NCBI GenBank assembly: GCA_018398805.1
Contig: JAGFBZ010000258.1
Location: 1,364,001-1,428,000, forward strand
DNA length: 64,000 bases
DNA from: Hirundichthys speculiger
Lineage: Eukaryota > Chordata > Actinopteri > Beloniformes > Exocoetidae
Direction of reading: 5' to 3'
Shown: one piece after another, positions 42,791 through 55,480 of the stretch
Layout of the letters: each line of letters opens with the position of its first letter
Numbering within the stretch: the first letter of the stretch is position 1
Notes under the pieces: generated by a model
The model's database searches: none
Told to the model about the DNA's origin: nothing
The model's input: only the letters and a program-made list of their open reading frames with translations
Translations under genes and position numbers: made by a program

Positions 42791-45700
42791 ATGGATGAGT
42801 CTGAAAAGATGGGTGGCCTACATTCAGCCTTACTTCTCCTTCTATTGATCTGTTCATCCTTCTATCAGTAATCCATCTGCATCCATCCGCCTCTTTAAGG
42901 ACAGGAGGAGGAAGAACCTCTGCTGTTAGTTTTACTGTTTGCTGTAGACAGAAAGAAAACAGCAGTAGTCTGAGTTCAGTGGTTTGGCTCCAGCTGCTTC
43001 ACCATCTTTCCAACATGATGAAATTACCCCGAGTAAAGACGTTACCTTGAACTCCTCAGTGCAACATCACAACTGGGAAAACTGATGATAAATTTCAAAC
43101 TCTGAATCAGGTTGGAAAAAATCAAGAGGTTTTACTGCTCTGTACAAGCGATTACAACATGCAAGCCAACTGTGAAGTATTGAAGAAAGTGTGAAGATGC
43201 TTCTGTTTTTCATGTGTTTCAAATTTAAAAGAGATGTTTTGGGAGTATTGAATATGTGAAAAATTATTTTCAGAATGTGTACAGTGTATTATTGTTTGTT
43301 GCACAAAGGCCAAGGACCACAACGATGCAACAAAATCCTCCAGAGACATACAGTACGTCTTTCAGCTGCTGACCAGCATGTGGAATATCACACTGATGCT
43401 GCTAATCTGCTATGGAAAGTGAAGATGCCAATGTCTATGCAAAGCATCTTGGGAAGCCAACACACCAAAACGTTGAGCTTGGCCCAGCTTTATGCAAGTA
43501 CGTGAATCAAATGTGAGGCCATTAAAAAAAAACATTGTTCTCCTCCGTCACTGGATTCAGCGATCAGGGGAAATTATCTAAGTGTCCAAAGCTTTGCAAC
43601 AAGCCACAACTTCAAAAGCACTGGCAGTATTAGGGATGATCATATTTTAAATCAAACAATATTCTGATTAAGGTGTTTACACTGAGTTACAGGAACATTA
43701 CACTAATATTCTTCATTTGATAGTCAGAGTAATGACTTATACCCCCCCTATGCCTTTGCCAAATTTGTACTAGTCCAAATAATTTCCAATAATTTCTGAT
43801 ATTTTTTAAAGGTCTGATCTGCTGCTTCTAATTTGGAAGATTTTGATTTCATTTCAACCAGTGAAAGATAGCAGAGGCTGCAGGCTGTGTGCCGTATTAG
43901 TTTCATTTTTAGTCTCCTTTGGTAAGTATTGGTCCTGTTCTGCAGGGTGTTGTTGTTGGATTAAAGCAAGTCTGTAAGTTTTTCAGTAGGGATGCACAAA
44001 ATATAAAAAAATACATGGTCACTGCAATGTCAACATGTGCAATATAGACATTGTATGAATAAATAAATGCTACTGCATTATATTTCTTTTTATTTTTTTA
44101 TTTTTTGCACTCGTGATATATCTGTCTGATTAGATGGACATTCAATTCCCTATTTTGTTTTGTTTTGTTTTTAATGATTTTCTCCCTGTTTGGTGATCTT
44201 TAATTTACTGCAGAAAAGGCTTTAAGGAGGTGTGAAGATGTAACATTGTTTTTTCCCCCAGTGTCTAAATATATCTATTCACTCTCTGGGGTCTATGTTA
44301 GCTGCAGAAAGACATGAACACCATTTGCTCAAGCATTAGTTTATATATTGCAAGTCCTATTGTTATTTTTCAATTTTCAACAATATTGCATACTGCATGT
44401 TTTCCTAATATACCCCCCCCCCCCCCCCCCCCAACCCCATGTACCTGGTTGGCCTGGAATTGCACTATGTAACTCCCCAGATGACTCTTTCTAGTTTTTC
44501 TTAAGAATCTGGAAACACAAAGACGCATGTTGTTTGAACACAGACAAGGTACCCGTCCAGTCCCCTGAGCCTTGTGAGCCATCTCCATCTGAAGATGAAG
44601 GTTGCCCAGCATGTTCGACCCCAGGCTCTGCCATCTGGTCAATTTGTTTTCTCAAATTTCAGACCTGCTGAGTGACAAACACACAACACACATGAAATAT
44701 TTCTGACAAAAGCATTTATCATCAAGCAGGAATGACAGTAATTACAACTTCTGTAAAAAACACTTGCATTAATGCGCATTGTGTTGAAGAGAAAGAAACT
44801 GGGATTAACAACAGTTTTGCTGGTCTACAGACTAGCTGAACAGGCTAGTCTTTTAAGCTACCAGTGCACTAAAAACAAGTGGGCTAACTTACCTCTACGT
44901 GCTTTCGCAGGTTTGATTCTTGGAGTCTGATATTGTAACTCTGCACGTGAACGATTTTAACCTGTCAGATTTCTTTCCTACCCAGTAACGGATTTAATTT
45001 AAAATGTAATGAAGAGCAATACTTTAAAACATATAGTAAAATTACAGAATTTAAAAACTACTTTAAAAATTATAAGTTCACAAAAAAACGGACTCAATCA
45101 CAGTAACATTAGTAAATGTAGTTTTCTAAATCCTGTGTCTGGGCTGATGTCCTACTGTGATGTGTTCTACAGAAATTAGTTTTTCCTGCGTTCGGTCCCT
45201 GCCAGGCTTTGCTGGCTTTAGCATGCCTCACAAACTTCCCTTTCTGTTAGGTGATTATACGTTTTGGAAATTAAATATAGTTGACAGGCTTTTCTATGTC
45301 TATTAGCACCATGGCTAACTTAGCCTTTTGTTCAGCTTTCATTGTTTTAGCATGCTGTAATGAGTTAAGTGCAACATAAAACTTTTGTGTACTTTGAACA
45401 CAGCATTGTACACATTGCTGGTGTAAGCTAAACCCTGGCTTCTTTAATTGTCTGTCGGTTCTGTCAGCTTCACTTTCTTTGCTGGTGTGCTTCCTTTGGG
45501 CTTAAGCTGGTAGACAAAATCCTCATGTACCAATTTATTTACACTGTAACTACGACAGCACGCTCTCTCAGAGGTCAACATACCTTCATGGGCTGGAGGA
45601 TGGAAATGCTGGAAAAACTAGTGGTTAACAAGCCAAAACCATGTTGTAATTCCTCTATGCAATAGCAAGTTCACTCCATGTTTCATATAGATTCTACAAC

Positions 45701-48276
45701 AGTTCTTAATGCTTTAAAATATAACTTTTTACTGATTTATCTACAAGGTTTTTTTGTAATGACCAGGAAAACTTTAAAAAAAAAAAACTGCAGTAGTTTC
45801 AGTTGTGCAAAAAAAAAAAAAAAACAAAAAAAACAAAAAAACAAGTAGAACTTCTCCAATAGTTTATTTATGAAAGATTTATGAAAATACTCCTGTGGTG
45901 AAAGAGACCTTTTAATCAGCTGTGTAGTGCTGAAAACCTGAGGCACAGCCAGATTCATAACAGCTGAGCAACGGCTGCAAACACTGAGCTGATCAAATCA
46001 TCTGCTTCAGTGGAAGAATACAACTCAAGGAAATCTGATCTTTTCTCCAAAGGACTTAACATGGTCAGTGCCACCAATCACCTGCAGCATAACTTAAGCG
46101 CTTCTTGAACATGAAAATATGAAAGATTTATGACATTGCATCAGACTTCTGGACCTCACTGTGCATCATTAACGACTATAGCATGCCATTAATCACCCTT
46201 CAGTGCCCTTAATGTCTCATTTGTGTCGTGCTTTGTGTATCAATTGTGCAGCATGTTAAAAAAAACAAGAGTTTTGGTTTTTTTTTAATGTGTACGCTGC
46301 TGCTGGAAGGGTTCTGTGAATGGAACCAATGCCCTGTTGGGTCAGACAGACCAACTAGAAAGCTATTTAATTTCCCCACATCCTTTTCTTGGGAAATCAG
46401 GAAGCATATGAAATGACTGTGAGTGTCCGCGTGTGCAGGAATAGAGCTTGGAGACCTGACCAGGGGGTTTATGGGTATTTGTGTGTGTGTTCACCTCAGG
46501 TTTAACACGACTGCACGCACATGATATTTTTGCACATATTCTGCAAAGACTCAGCTCTCGAAACACGCATGCACGCACGCACAGAGTCACAACCAAGCTA
46601 AGACTCTTGAGTGTGTTTATAAGAGTGTCAGTGAGCTGTCAATCACCAGGAATTGAAATGAACACAGTGGCCACCCACACAGTCCAGGACCTCCACACTA
46701 ATGTGTGCATGTGTATGAACTGTTTTCAGCCGTTGTGAGTGTCTATACACGGCAGGGACGCCAAACTGAATGAAAATGAGAGAAAGCAAGAAGAAGAGCA
46801 GAAAATGAAGCTGTGCATAAGCAAATCCCAGTTCATTGTGACCACAGAGCTTTGTGGTGAATTCAGCCTTTGAATCCTCTCTGATGTCCTGTCATTCCTC
46901 ATTTCTTTTTCTCCTTTCTCATTCCCTTTCAACCTTCTCTCCCGCCCTGATATTTCCCACACGTCAAGCTGTCCACCCTCCCTTATTTTCTTCCTCACTG
47001 CCTTTATAACCAAGGTACAAATATTCTTGCCTTTGGTAAACAATATTGTAAGTAACACTGCATGTGATTTGGCCAGCAGTTTTGGCATAAAACATCCAAA
47101 AATAATTGCTAGAATCACATTTAATTATGTGTTTATTTTCAGTTTCTTTACATCAGCGTGTCACGCAGAGCATGCTCAGTGTTGAAGAAGCTATGTATGT
47201 ATGTTTGTATTTCACCAAACCTCCACTTCACATGTACAAGCATGAAGTCAATCAGAGGGGAGCGCTCTGCAAGCTGTGGACTGGAAACTCGTGCCACACT
47301 GAAGCCTCTTCTGCTCAGTGTGAAGTAAACCCACCTGCAGGAAAATGAGAACATAAAATGATTTATCATTTGCTGCAGTAGCCCAGGTCATATTGTGTTG
47401 AATGAATGAATAAAGTGATGAATGCTGCGGAGCCTAGGGGATTTCTCCGGGTAATTCTGGTCCTTCTTCACAGGTCCATGTTGACAGCAATGTTCACCTG
47501 TCGATGCTGCATGTAACATCATCAGCTTAGTTGCGACCAGGATATGAAAATAATGCCCTGGTGCATTCATGACAGCCTCTGGAGGTTGAAGTCACGCCTC
47601 TGCTACACTTCCAACTTTGTCAACGGATTGACATCTAGTCAAACGTCATTTGACAGGATGTAATTTCACATTATGTCCCCAAGTGAATTCCCCTCATTGT
47701 TTATGGGTATTACATGACTGCTGAATGGGAATAGACCCAAAACGGGCATCTTATTTGAGGCTCACTTGGGCCAACCATTTAAACAAACCTGGGTAGATAA
47801 TTCACATGGGGCCAAGAGGGAACCGTGGACCCGATATGAGACCCATTTTTCAGTCGAACCCACATAGGCTCTGCATGCTAATGTTGGCTGGCCCATGGCA
47901 AGGTTAAGACTGCTCACTCCCTTGAAATTTGCATCAGGACTCCAGGACGCCAATGATGCTCTCTAGAATGAAAGAAAATGTCATGCTCTGCACAAGTGCA
48001 CATTCTTTTGTGTTGATTAGTGAAGCATGTTGCTGTGTTTTGTTTTTAGCAGTTAAAACAAGATGGAAACTCAAAATCATCAAAACCACAGATGAACCTG
48101 AGCACAAATGTATCTGGACTGTTTTTGTATCCATTACTGAACCATGAACCTCTATTAGATCTGAATCCATCTTCCAGGACTGTGCCAACACTTAAATCCC
48201 CCCCGTAAAGGCAACTTAGAAAACTCCTCTTAACACAAAAAAACACCTTTTTGTGGTCTGCGATGCTTGTATATTG
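42791..48276. other. Intergenic with homopolymer tracts
   Basis: A 20-base C run at 44413-44432 and an A-rich stretch at about 45775-45843. No genes, RNA genes or transposon ends recognised. Confidence 0.4.
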
Positions 48277-48284
48277 ATCTAAGG

Positions 48285-48581
48285 CAGTGGTTCTCAAACT
48301 TTTAATGCTGCGTACCACCTGAGACACTGTTCAGCTCTCTGAGTACCGCCATGATGACCAATTTTAAAATATAGCCATATATGCCTTCTCAATTAGCTTT
48401 AAACACACAGGAGAGATGTTTATTCCTTATTGTGGTTATTTATTGTTACCTGAATTTCATTTGAAATGTTGTATTTATAATGCATTGTCATGCATTGACA
48501 AGTCATGACATTCCCCCGCGTACCACCAGAGAGCGCTCATGTACCACCGGTGGTACGCGTACCACAGTTTGCGCACCACTG
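48285..48581. mobile_element. 297-bp hAT MITE, perfect 8-bp target duplication
   Basis: ATCTAAGG flanks both ends (48277-48284 and 48582-48589). Left terminus CAGTGGTTCTCAAACTTTT, right terminus reversed CAGTGGTGCGCAAACTGTGG. An internal GTACCACC palindrome cluster sits near the right end. No coding capacity. Confidence 0.88.
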
Positions 48582-49096
48582 ATCTAAGGGACCTTTTTTT
48601 TTATATAAAAAAAATTAGTATTAATTAGCTGCAACTCTGTGTAGTCTCAAATAAAACACTTTGAATTTGCTCAAGTTTTGAAAAATGACCATCATGAGCA
48701 TTAAACTATCTGACTGGGTTTTTTTTTCCCTCAGAGAGAAATAAAAAAAATAAAAATACAAGTCAGTAGCACCTGAACACATTTACAATGTCACAAGACA
48801 CCTTCAAATCCCCACAGCAACATTACAAGCTTAAGAGCCTAGAAAAACCGTCAGTTGAGGAAAACAACTCCAGCAAAACCAAGGTGAAACTGATCCAGAG
48901 TCAGCTCTCAGAGGAGCAGCAGAGACATTCATGCATAAGTAATGGTACATGTGATGTGTTTAGGTTCAGTGTAGTACTGAAATAGACCTAAGAATCAACT
49001 GGTAACATTGAATATATGTAAAAGAAAATAAGACCATTATTCTGGAATTAAAATTAAAAAGTTAATATTTTAACTCATAACTAGAATCAAGATTAG
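48582..49096. other. Intergenic, nothing recognised
   Basis: Short non-coding stretch with A/T runs. Confidence 0.4.
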
Positions 49097-49269
49097 CCAC
49101 GGCAAGGCAAGTTTATTTGTAGAGCACAATTCGTACACAAGGTAATTCAAAGTGTTTTACATATACCTAAAATCACAAGAAGACAAACAGAATCATTCCA
49201 TAACTCAAAAAAAAGCATAAAAATAATCATTAATGAATTAAATTAAAAATGAATTTAAAATTAAGAGTG

Positions 49270-50522
49270 CAGATAAAATCCTTTCAGTTGTCAAATGCAC
49301 AGCTAAACAAAATTGTTTTCAGACTGAATCTGTACTTTGTCAGAGTTGAGGTCTGTCTCACATCTTCTGGACAACTGATCCAGGTTTTAGGAGCATAAAA
49401 CTAAAACGCAGCTTCACCTTGTTCAGTCCTGACTCTGCACCAGCAGGAGACCACTCCCTGAGGTTCTCAGAGTCCGGGTTGGTTCATATGGTTCAACATG
49501 TCAGAGATGTACTTTGGGACTAGACCAGGGGTCTCAAACTCATTCCTGAAAGGGCCGTGTGGCTGCAGGTTTTTGTTCCAACCATGCAGAAACACAGCTG
49601 AGTTGTTTTAGTCAATCAACTAGTTGTCTTCACTAAAGGTCTGAACCAGTTCAGTTGATTGAGTGAAACAACTCAGCTGTGTTTCTGCATGGTTGGAACA
49701 AAAACCTGCAGCCACACGGCCCTTTCAGGAATGAGTTTGAGACCCCTGGACTAGACCATGAAGAGACTTGTATCCAAGCAGAGCTGTTTTAAAGTCTATT
49801 CTCTGAGTGACAGGAAGCCAGTGCAGAGACCTCAGGACTGGACTAATGTGGTTGTATTTCCTGGTTCTAGTCAGGACTTGAGCAGCAGAATTCTGGATGT
49901 ACTGCAGCTGTCTCACAGCTGGTTTAGAGCCCAGTGAGCAGGCCGTTACAGTAGTCTAACCTGGTGGAGACGAACGCATGGATTAGTCTTTCTAAATCTG
50001 GTTTAGACACTCTTCCATTGATTCTGGCAATGTTTTTTAAGATGGTAAAAAGCTGCTGATGTTATTGCTTTAATGTGGGTGTCAAAGTTCAAGTCTGAAT
50101 CCAATATTACCCCTAAATTTCTGATCTGATTTTTAGGTTCTAGAGAGAGTCTCAAGGTGACTGATAACACTTTTTCTTTGATTCTGTGGGCCACAGACAA
50201 TGATTTCAGTTTTGTCTGAGTTTAGCTGGAGAACATTGTTTTGCATCCACATACTGATTTTTTTGATGCAGTGACACAATGAATCTATACGCCTATGTTC
50301 TCCTGCTGTCAATGACATATAGATCTGAGTATCATTTGCATAGTTGTGTAGGACACATTACAGCTGGGTTTTAGCGGGTCTAATGGAGGCATGCACAGAT
50401 TGAACAATAGGGGTCCCAGGATTGACCCCTGGGGAACCCCACAGGTCATGGCCATTTGGTCTGAGACACAGTTACCAATTTCAACAAAGTATCTCCTGCC
50501 CCTGAGATAGGACTTGAACCTT
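49270..50522 (-). pseudogene. LINE reverse transcriptase, C-terminal half
   Basis: From right to left the minus strand encodes RRYFVEIG, CGVPQGSILGPLLFNLCM (RT motif), then after a shift NYANDTQIYMSL, where families normally have YADDTQ; then NNVLQLNSDKTEIIV, IRNLGVILDSDLNFDTHI, MRQLQYIQNSAAQVLTRTRK, ISPVLRSLHWLPVTQRIDFK and SLHGLVQ. After the MITE the frame continues to a C-terminal block like APKTWIS..DVRQTSTL and YRFSLKTILFS. The active-site change of YADD to YAND and several shifts mean it is inactive. Its intact form would reverse-transcribe its own RNA at the target site. Confidence 0.8.
49526..49748. mobile_element. 223-bp foldback hAT MITE, perfect 8-bp target duplication
   Basis: GACTAGAC flanks both ends (49518-49525 and 49749-49756). 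Arms of about 95 bp starting CAGGGGTCTCAAACTCATTC are almost exact reverse complements, with a short central loop. It is inserted in the LINE coding region, so it is younger than the LINE copy. Confidence 0.9.
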
Positions 50523-51692
50523 TTTTAAACTTCTTACTACCAGATTCCACTGGGGGCGTATCATCATTTTTCTGTTGATATATCCAACGGTTTTCACAGG
50601 GAGCCTTTGAATTACTCCTTCGAGCATCTTGAGAGGTTTGTTTTCGCTGGTTGTTCAGATGAGTTGTAAAAAGCACAAAAATGATTCAGAAAGTCTTGGT
50701 ATATTTAAAAGGAGAAGAATAAAATCACATCCAAGACTTGTGGAAAGAAGGAGGAGATGACAGAAAAAAGTTGAATGATTTAAAAGTTCATAAAGCAGTA
50801 AGCAGCTGGTTCAAGCAAGAAACACGTCTGCACTCTTCAGAGGCTAGAGCAGCAGTCTGAAATAACTATCTTAATTACTATATTATTAACAAGTAAAGGA
50901 TAAAGTATTTGACATTATGAATAGCAGAGGTTGTTTTGGACATGTTACATCAGACAGAAACCTCAGACTGAGGATTCACTAAGATTAGGTCTTTCTGCTG
51001 ACTTAGCAACAGCTCATTGTCCTCTTGGTATAAGTGAAGATTGTGGCTAGACAGAACAAGGTTTGGGGGTCTCGGCTCAGTTGACCGCCCCTGCGACCAG
51101 TTTTCATATAAGTAGAAGAAAATGGATGGTGGATGAGAGAAAGGATCTTGCGGCATAAACCCACTGACATATGATTCACTCTGGAAAGTTGAGACAAACG
51201 TAAACACTCAAATAAATACATTTTGTGGCAGTGTTGATCTTTTCCTGGCAGAAACAAAGCCTTGAATGTCTTGAGAGGTTCAGCGCACCTATATTCTACC
51301 CCGTTTTGTCCTTACCCCCACACTAAATCAGCACTTTCTAAGTCAGTGGGAGTTCACGTAGTTGTTTCAAAACCGAACGTTTACATGACACACAAAAAGC
51401 CCCAAATGCAGCAGTAACAGCCGGTTTGGACCGGTGCTGCCACCTGGCAGATACCACTTTCACAGTACTCAGGTTTCCCATATTAATCTGGTTCCTGTGG
51501 ATTTAATTTTTTTCAGTTTTTTTTTTTTTTTTTTTAAGGGAACAGTACCAGGGAATGCAGAAGAGTAGACATACAACCAAGAAACAAAGCATGCGATGTA
51601 GGGAGAGCGACAACTGGACCAGTATAAACACAAGACATCTAGAATGGAGTGCAGATGAGTAGGAATGCTGATGATTTGAACAGACGCTGTAT
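50523..51692. other. Intergenic, nothing recognised
   Basis: A poly-T run lies at about 51518-51535. No supported gene. Confidence 0.4.
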
Positions 51693-51990
51693 AAGAAGAA
51701 CTGGACAAACCCCCTGTCACGTCACCCATAGGTTTTCTGAAGAATGCTTTTGAAGTACCTTAGCCTCCTTGGTGGCAGGGCTTTCACCGACTGTGTGGGG
51801 GAGGTCTGGGTTCAATTCCCAGTTGCATCAGGAAAGGCCTCCGGTGTGAGGCTTGTGCCAAATCAATCATGTGGTTCATAACACTGTGGTGACCTGGAAC
51901 AGGGAGCAGCTGAAAAGATTACACACACATGCGCTTTTGAAGCACCTTGTTGTAAATATGTGGAAGCGGCAGACCTTAATGTGCCAACAC
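51693..51990 (+). repeat. Dispersed repeat, second copy, split by a SINE
   Basis: Same family as 2262-2400: AGAACTGGACAAA, CATAGGTTTTCTGAAGA and TTGTTGTAAAT, with the SINE between. Confidence 0.55.
51762..51932 (+). mobile_element. tRNA-derived SINE with 16-bp target duplication
   Basis: GCTTTTGAAGTACCTT (51746-51761) and GCTTTTGAAGCACCTT (51933-51948) flank the element. The head has a tRNA-like box B, GGTTCAATTCC, and a degenerate box A. The body has GTGCCAAATCAATCATGTGG and CTGTGGTGACCTGGAACAGG. This body is homologous to the one that follows the tRNA-Leu copies at 19.6-31.6 kb. Confidence 0.8.
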
Positions 51991-54321
51991 TAAATGGCAA
52001 CAGTCTTGCAGTTCCCCAGGGCTTCGTCACAGCTGGCTCCTGGCTTCTTCAGCTGAGGAGCAGTGGAGGTGTGTTCCATCATTGCCCTCCACAGCAGACT
52101 AGGAGGCGGGGGCTTGTTGTGGACCTCCAGCTTCAAATGTCGTTCCACTGGTGACATCAGAATAGATGCGGCCTTGTAGCCCCTGTGGCCTCTTCACAGC
52201 TGGGTCCTGGGCAAACAAAATGAGTCAGTTTGCAGCCTGACTAACAGGCCACGCCACAGCCTGTTGAGACAATCTATTATTACAATTAACAGCACAATAA
52301 AATGTATTCACTCTAAAATATAAATGATTATTCACTGCTGGGTCTTTCATCATCCAGCTCAGAAGTCAAGACAGTGCCCAGCACTAAGGAGCTAAAGCGA
52401 TGACTTACTGTTGGCTATGTTAGCTCAGGTTAGGTGAGGAACTGTAATAAAAATCTTTTCATGGCTTGCAGACTAGGAAGAAGGATGCAGACCCTTGGTT
52501 TTGCAGTAAAATTCTGTTGATCCAGTTGGATCTGCTGCTGTCTTGGTTTCTTTGAATATTGGCTCTTGGATGCTCCTGTATGAGTCATTGCATAAAACCC
52601 ATCCCTTTCCTATTTAGTTTAGCTTGTTTGGAAATGGATGTGAATGGGAGGGGTACCAGTCCAATTTTGAGAGTTTTTCCAGAGAGCGTATGGCTGGCTT
52701 GGCTTTTGTGGACCATGATTCATCTTTCTTAAAACCAGATATATTGTTCCACCCATGACTAGTTTTTTAACCATTTCTGCTACCGTCCTGTGTGACTGGA
52801 AAGTTGACAGCTTGGTTTGAAAAGCTGAACCTAACATGCATAGCCAGGTAATCATTCAGCTAACTGCTTATTTGTTCTGCTTATTTACTGAGGACATAAA
52901 CTCAAAAAACTTAAATTTTAAGCGTATAAAGCTGGACACCAATAAGGGTAAACCACATGAAACAAAATGCAGGACCTGAGACTTTTCTGAAAAGTATAAA
53001 TAAATATGCATTCTGAATTTGCTACATTAGAGAAAAAGTGCTGAGAGCGATGCAGCCAAACATGGATGATTGAGAAAATTACAAAGTTGATTAAATCAGG
53101 TTTCAAAATCAGAGGAAGATGAGGAATGCTGCTCTGCTCTGGGGTTGCTGACATAATTTAGATCTCAGACCAGTTTAAATGAACCGTACTAAAATGACAA
53201 ACAGAGCGGAATCTGTTAAAGCTGATTGGACGTGACACAAATGATCACTACAAACCCTAAATCTTTCAGTTACCTTCCAGCTGTGGACTAAATTAACAAC
53301 ATTGTCAAATTTTTCAACAAACACTTTCAGAGCTTCCAAAACGCAGCCAAACCCTTGGTAAAGTGAACATGCCAACGAGCGAGCGAGTCAATCCAGCAAT
53401 TATAAACCGGCAATTCAGGTTATCTTAGCTGTCCTGAGTGATAGTTTGTAAAACCACCAGGTGAAAAATGTCTCAGAGGCAATCCCCAACTGTGAGCTAT
53501 TTCCAAATTTATTTTATATTGTGTTGCTTTCAAGTAGTGCCAGCACGCATTGTATGAGAATGTTAAAGGTCTTTGTGTCTTGTTGCTTTTACACCGCTGA
53601 CACCACTTACTCCCACTGGAAGCACCGCGGTCCGGCTGTAGTGCTTCGATGGGAGCGGCTCCACCAGCCAGCGGGGGTTTAGAATCGACCCAGAAGCGAC
53701 TGTTCGCTTTGCTCCATTAGAAAGATGCAAATAAGCTGAAAAGAAGTCAGATGCAAGAATGGACATTGTGTCAATTTCTAAAATCAAACGACACAAGTGG
53801 GCTCTGGGAATGCGTTTCAGAGGGTTTCAACAATGTGTGAAGAGAGGTTAATTTTAGAAGATGAAGAGCACGTTTTCATTTCACGCCACCCATCCCTTTT
53901 ATAAGACTTGTGATTGAATTTTCTGGGACACATTTTAAAGAGATTCAAGTTCTGTGAGGTATTTTCACTGCTGTTGATGTGTGACATAGCGCTTTAAAGA
54001 GATAGACAACAGTCAGGAGGCGACCGGAATGGGAGTCCAAAGTTACTTTTGATGGTTTTTGTTGGTTTTTGATTGCGAGATGTCACTTCCTAAAAGTAAT
54101 CAAATCTTCCTTCAAATGAAATTTAAACTGATATTATTGCATGAAAAGCATCTTTGTACTTCTTTAATCATGATTTATTTCTCATCTCATTCTTAGTCAT
54201 TCCAAGCTTCAAATGTGTAGCAACATTAACCAGAAAGTCAAAAGTCAAAGCCAAAAAGTCCAGGCAACTGTTGGTTTTTTAGCGTACTTCTAATTTCTGT
54301 CATTAATCAGCATTATTAAGT
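51991..54321. other. Intergenic, nothing recognised
   Basis: A GC-richer patch at 53600-53700 (GCACCGCGGTCCGGCTGTAG) may be a repeat fragment. No supported gene. Confidence 0.35.
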
Positions 54322-54560
54322 CTTAAGGGTGGTCTATGTTCTATGCTGAACTGACAACGGATGTCTATCATAGCAGAGAACCCTACACCATAATCTACAC
54401 TGTGGCCCGACGTGCAGCCCTCCTGAAATGTTACTACGTGTCAGGTCAACACAGACCCCAACAAATGAGATTGGTACGCTTGGTATTTCCTTCTTTGTAT
54501 TTCCTGCTGCTAGTTCTTCATCATTTTCTAGCCGCGCAGAAAGACAAATTGCTGTAATAT
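54322..54560 (+). repeat. Dispersed repeat, copy 2 of 3
   Basis: TTCTATGCTGAACTGACAAC, then GAACCCTACACCATA, then GTGGCCCGACGTGCAGCC, then a pyrimidine-rich distal part. See 2505-2720. Confidence 0.5.
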
Positions 54561-55069
54561 CAGTAAAAATGAATGTTGTTCAACATTTATCAGCTCCAAC
54601 TCACAAAGATATGTTTTATTTGCTCTGTTGGTAAAAAAGGAAGCTCAGCACTGCCGGCTACAGTCATGCAGAAAAGAATCTGCATCGCCACCTAATGTTT
54701 GGTGGTGTAATTACAGAGTGACACAAATAACAGCAGAGAAGTATTAACACCGACAACAGATAGGTCCCACATATAGCCTACATGCATAAGAATGTAAAAA
54801 TCATGCTCTAATTGTGTATCCAGGCAGCAACATTTAAAATAAATGGTGTCTGTCCAGGGTTGAGCCAAAGGCCCTGCAGCCAAATTGACAAATAAAATCT
54901 AACAGGGTCTAACCAACAATCCCATTTTGAAACCAAGTGGTTCAAAGATCACGTTTGAGATGTGTGGAGCACAGTCTGTTGCCTCTCGTATCGCTTGCTA
55001 AGCCATCCATCAAATTACTGTGGCAACCCAGCATCCATCACCCCATCCATCATCGGCAGGAGATATACA

Positions 55070-55480
55070 AGCGAGAACACGGAGAGAGATCCGAACGAGA
55101 GGAGATAAGAGTGGGAAAGTGAGAAAGAGAGGGAGGGAAAGAGGAAATAAGGAAAGATAGCAGGAACACAAGTAAAAAGTACTTGAGGTGATGAGGAAAC
55201 AATGAAGAAGGATGAGGGGGTAAGTGAATGAGTGAAATGAAGGTGAGAATGAAAGGATGGGATAGAAGAAAAGGAGGAGATGCATGACGGCAGAGAAGGG
55301 GAAGATAAAAGTGAAAAAAAGTGTAACATTTATTATAGGTTAAAAAAAGGTAGTGAATGGTGAAAAAATTAAGAAAAATGAAGCGAAAGAAGCTCTGGTA
55401 AAAAAAAAAAAATACATTTTCATTCTTGGAGGATGATCAATCAAATGTTTCATTTTTTTTCTAAGAAAAAAAAAGGAATC
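55070..55480. repeat. Purine-rich low-complexity tract
   Basis: GA-rich plus strand (GAGAGAGATCC, GAAAGAGAGGGAGGGAAAGA) followed by A-rich runs near 55400-55475. Confidence 0.85.

Larger units (their letters stand above)
49097..50522 (-). mobile_element. 5'-truncated L2-type LINE
   Basis: Minus-strand remains of a non-LTR reverse transcriptase, 5'-truncated near 50522, with a 3' region ending near GGCAAGGCAAGTTTATTTGT. A hAT MITE is inserted at 49526-49748. The L2/Jockey-like assignment rests on the coding motifs listed in the pseudogene entry. Confidence 0.75.
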
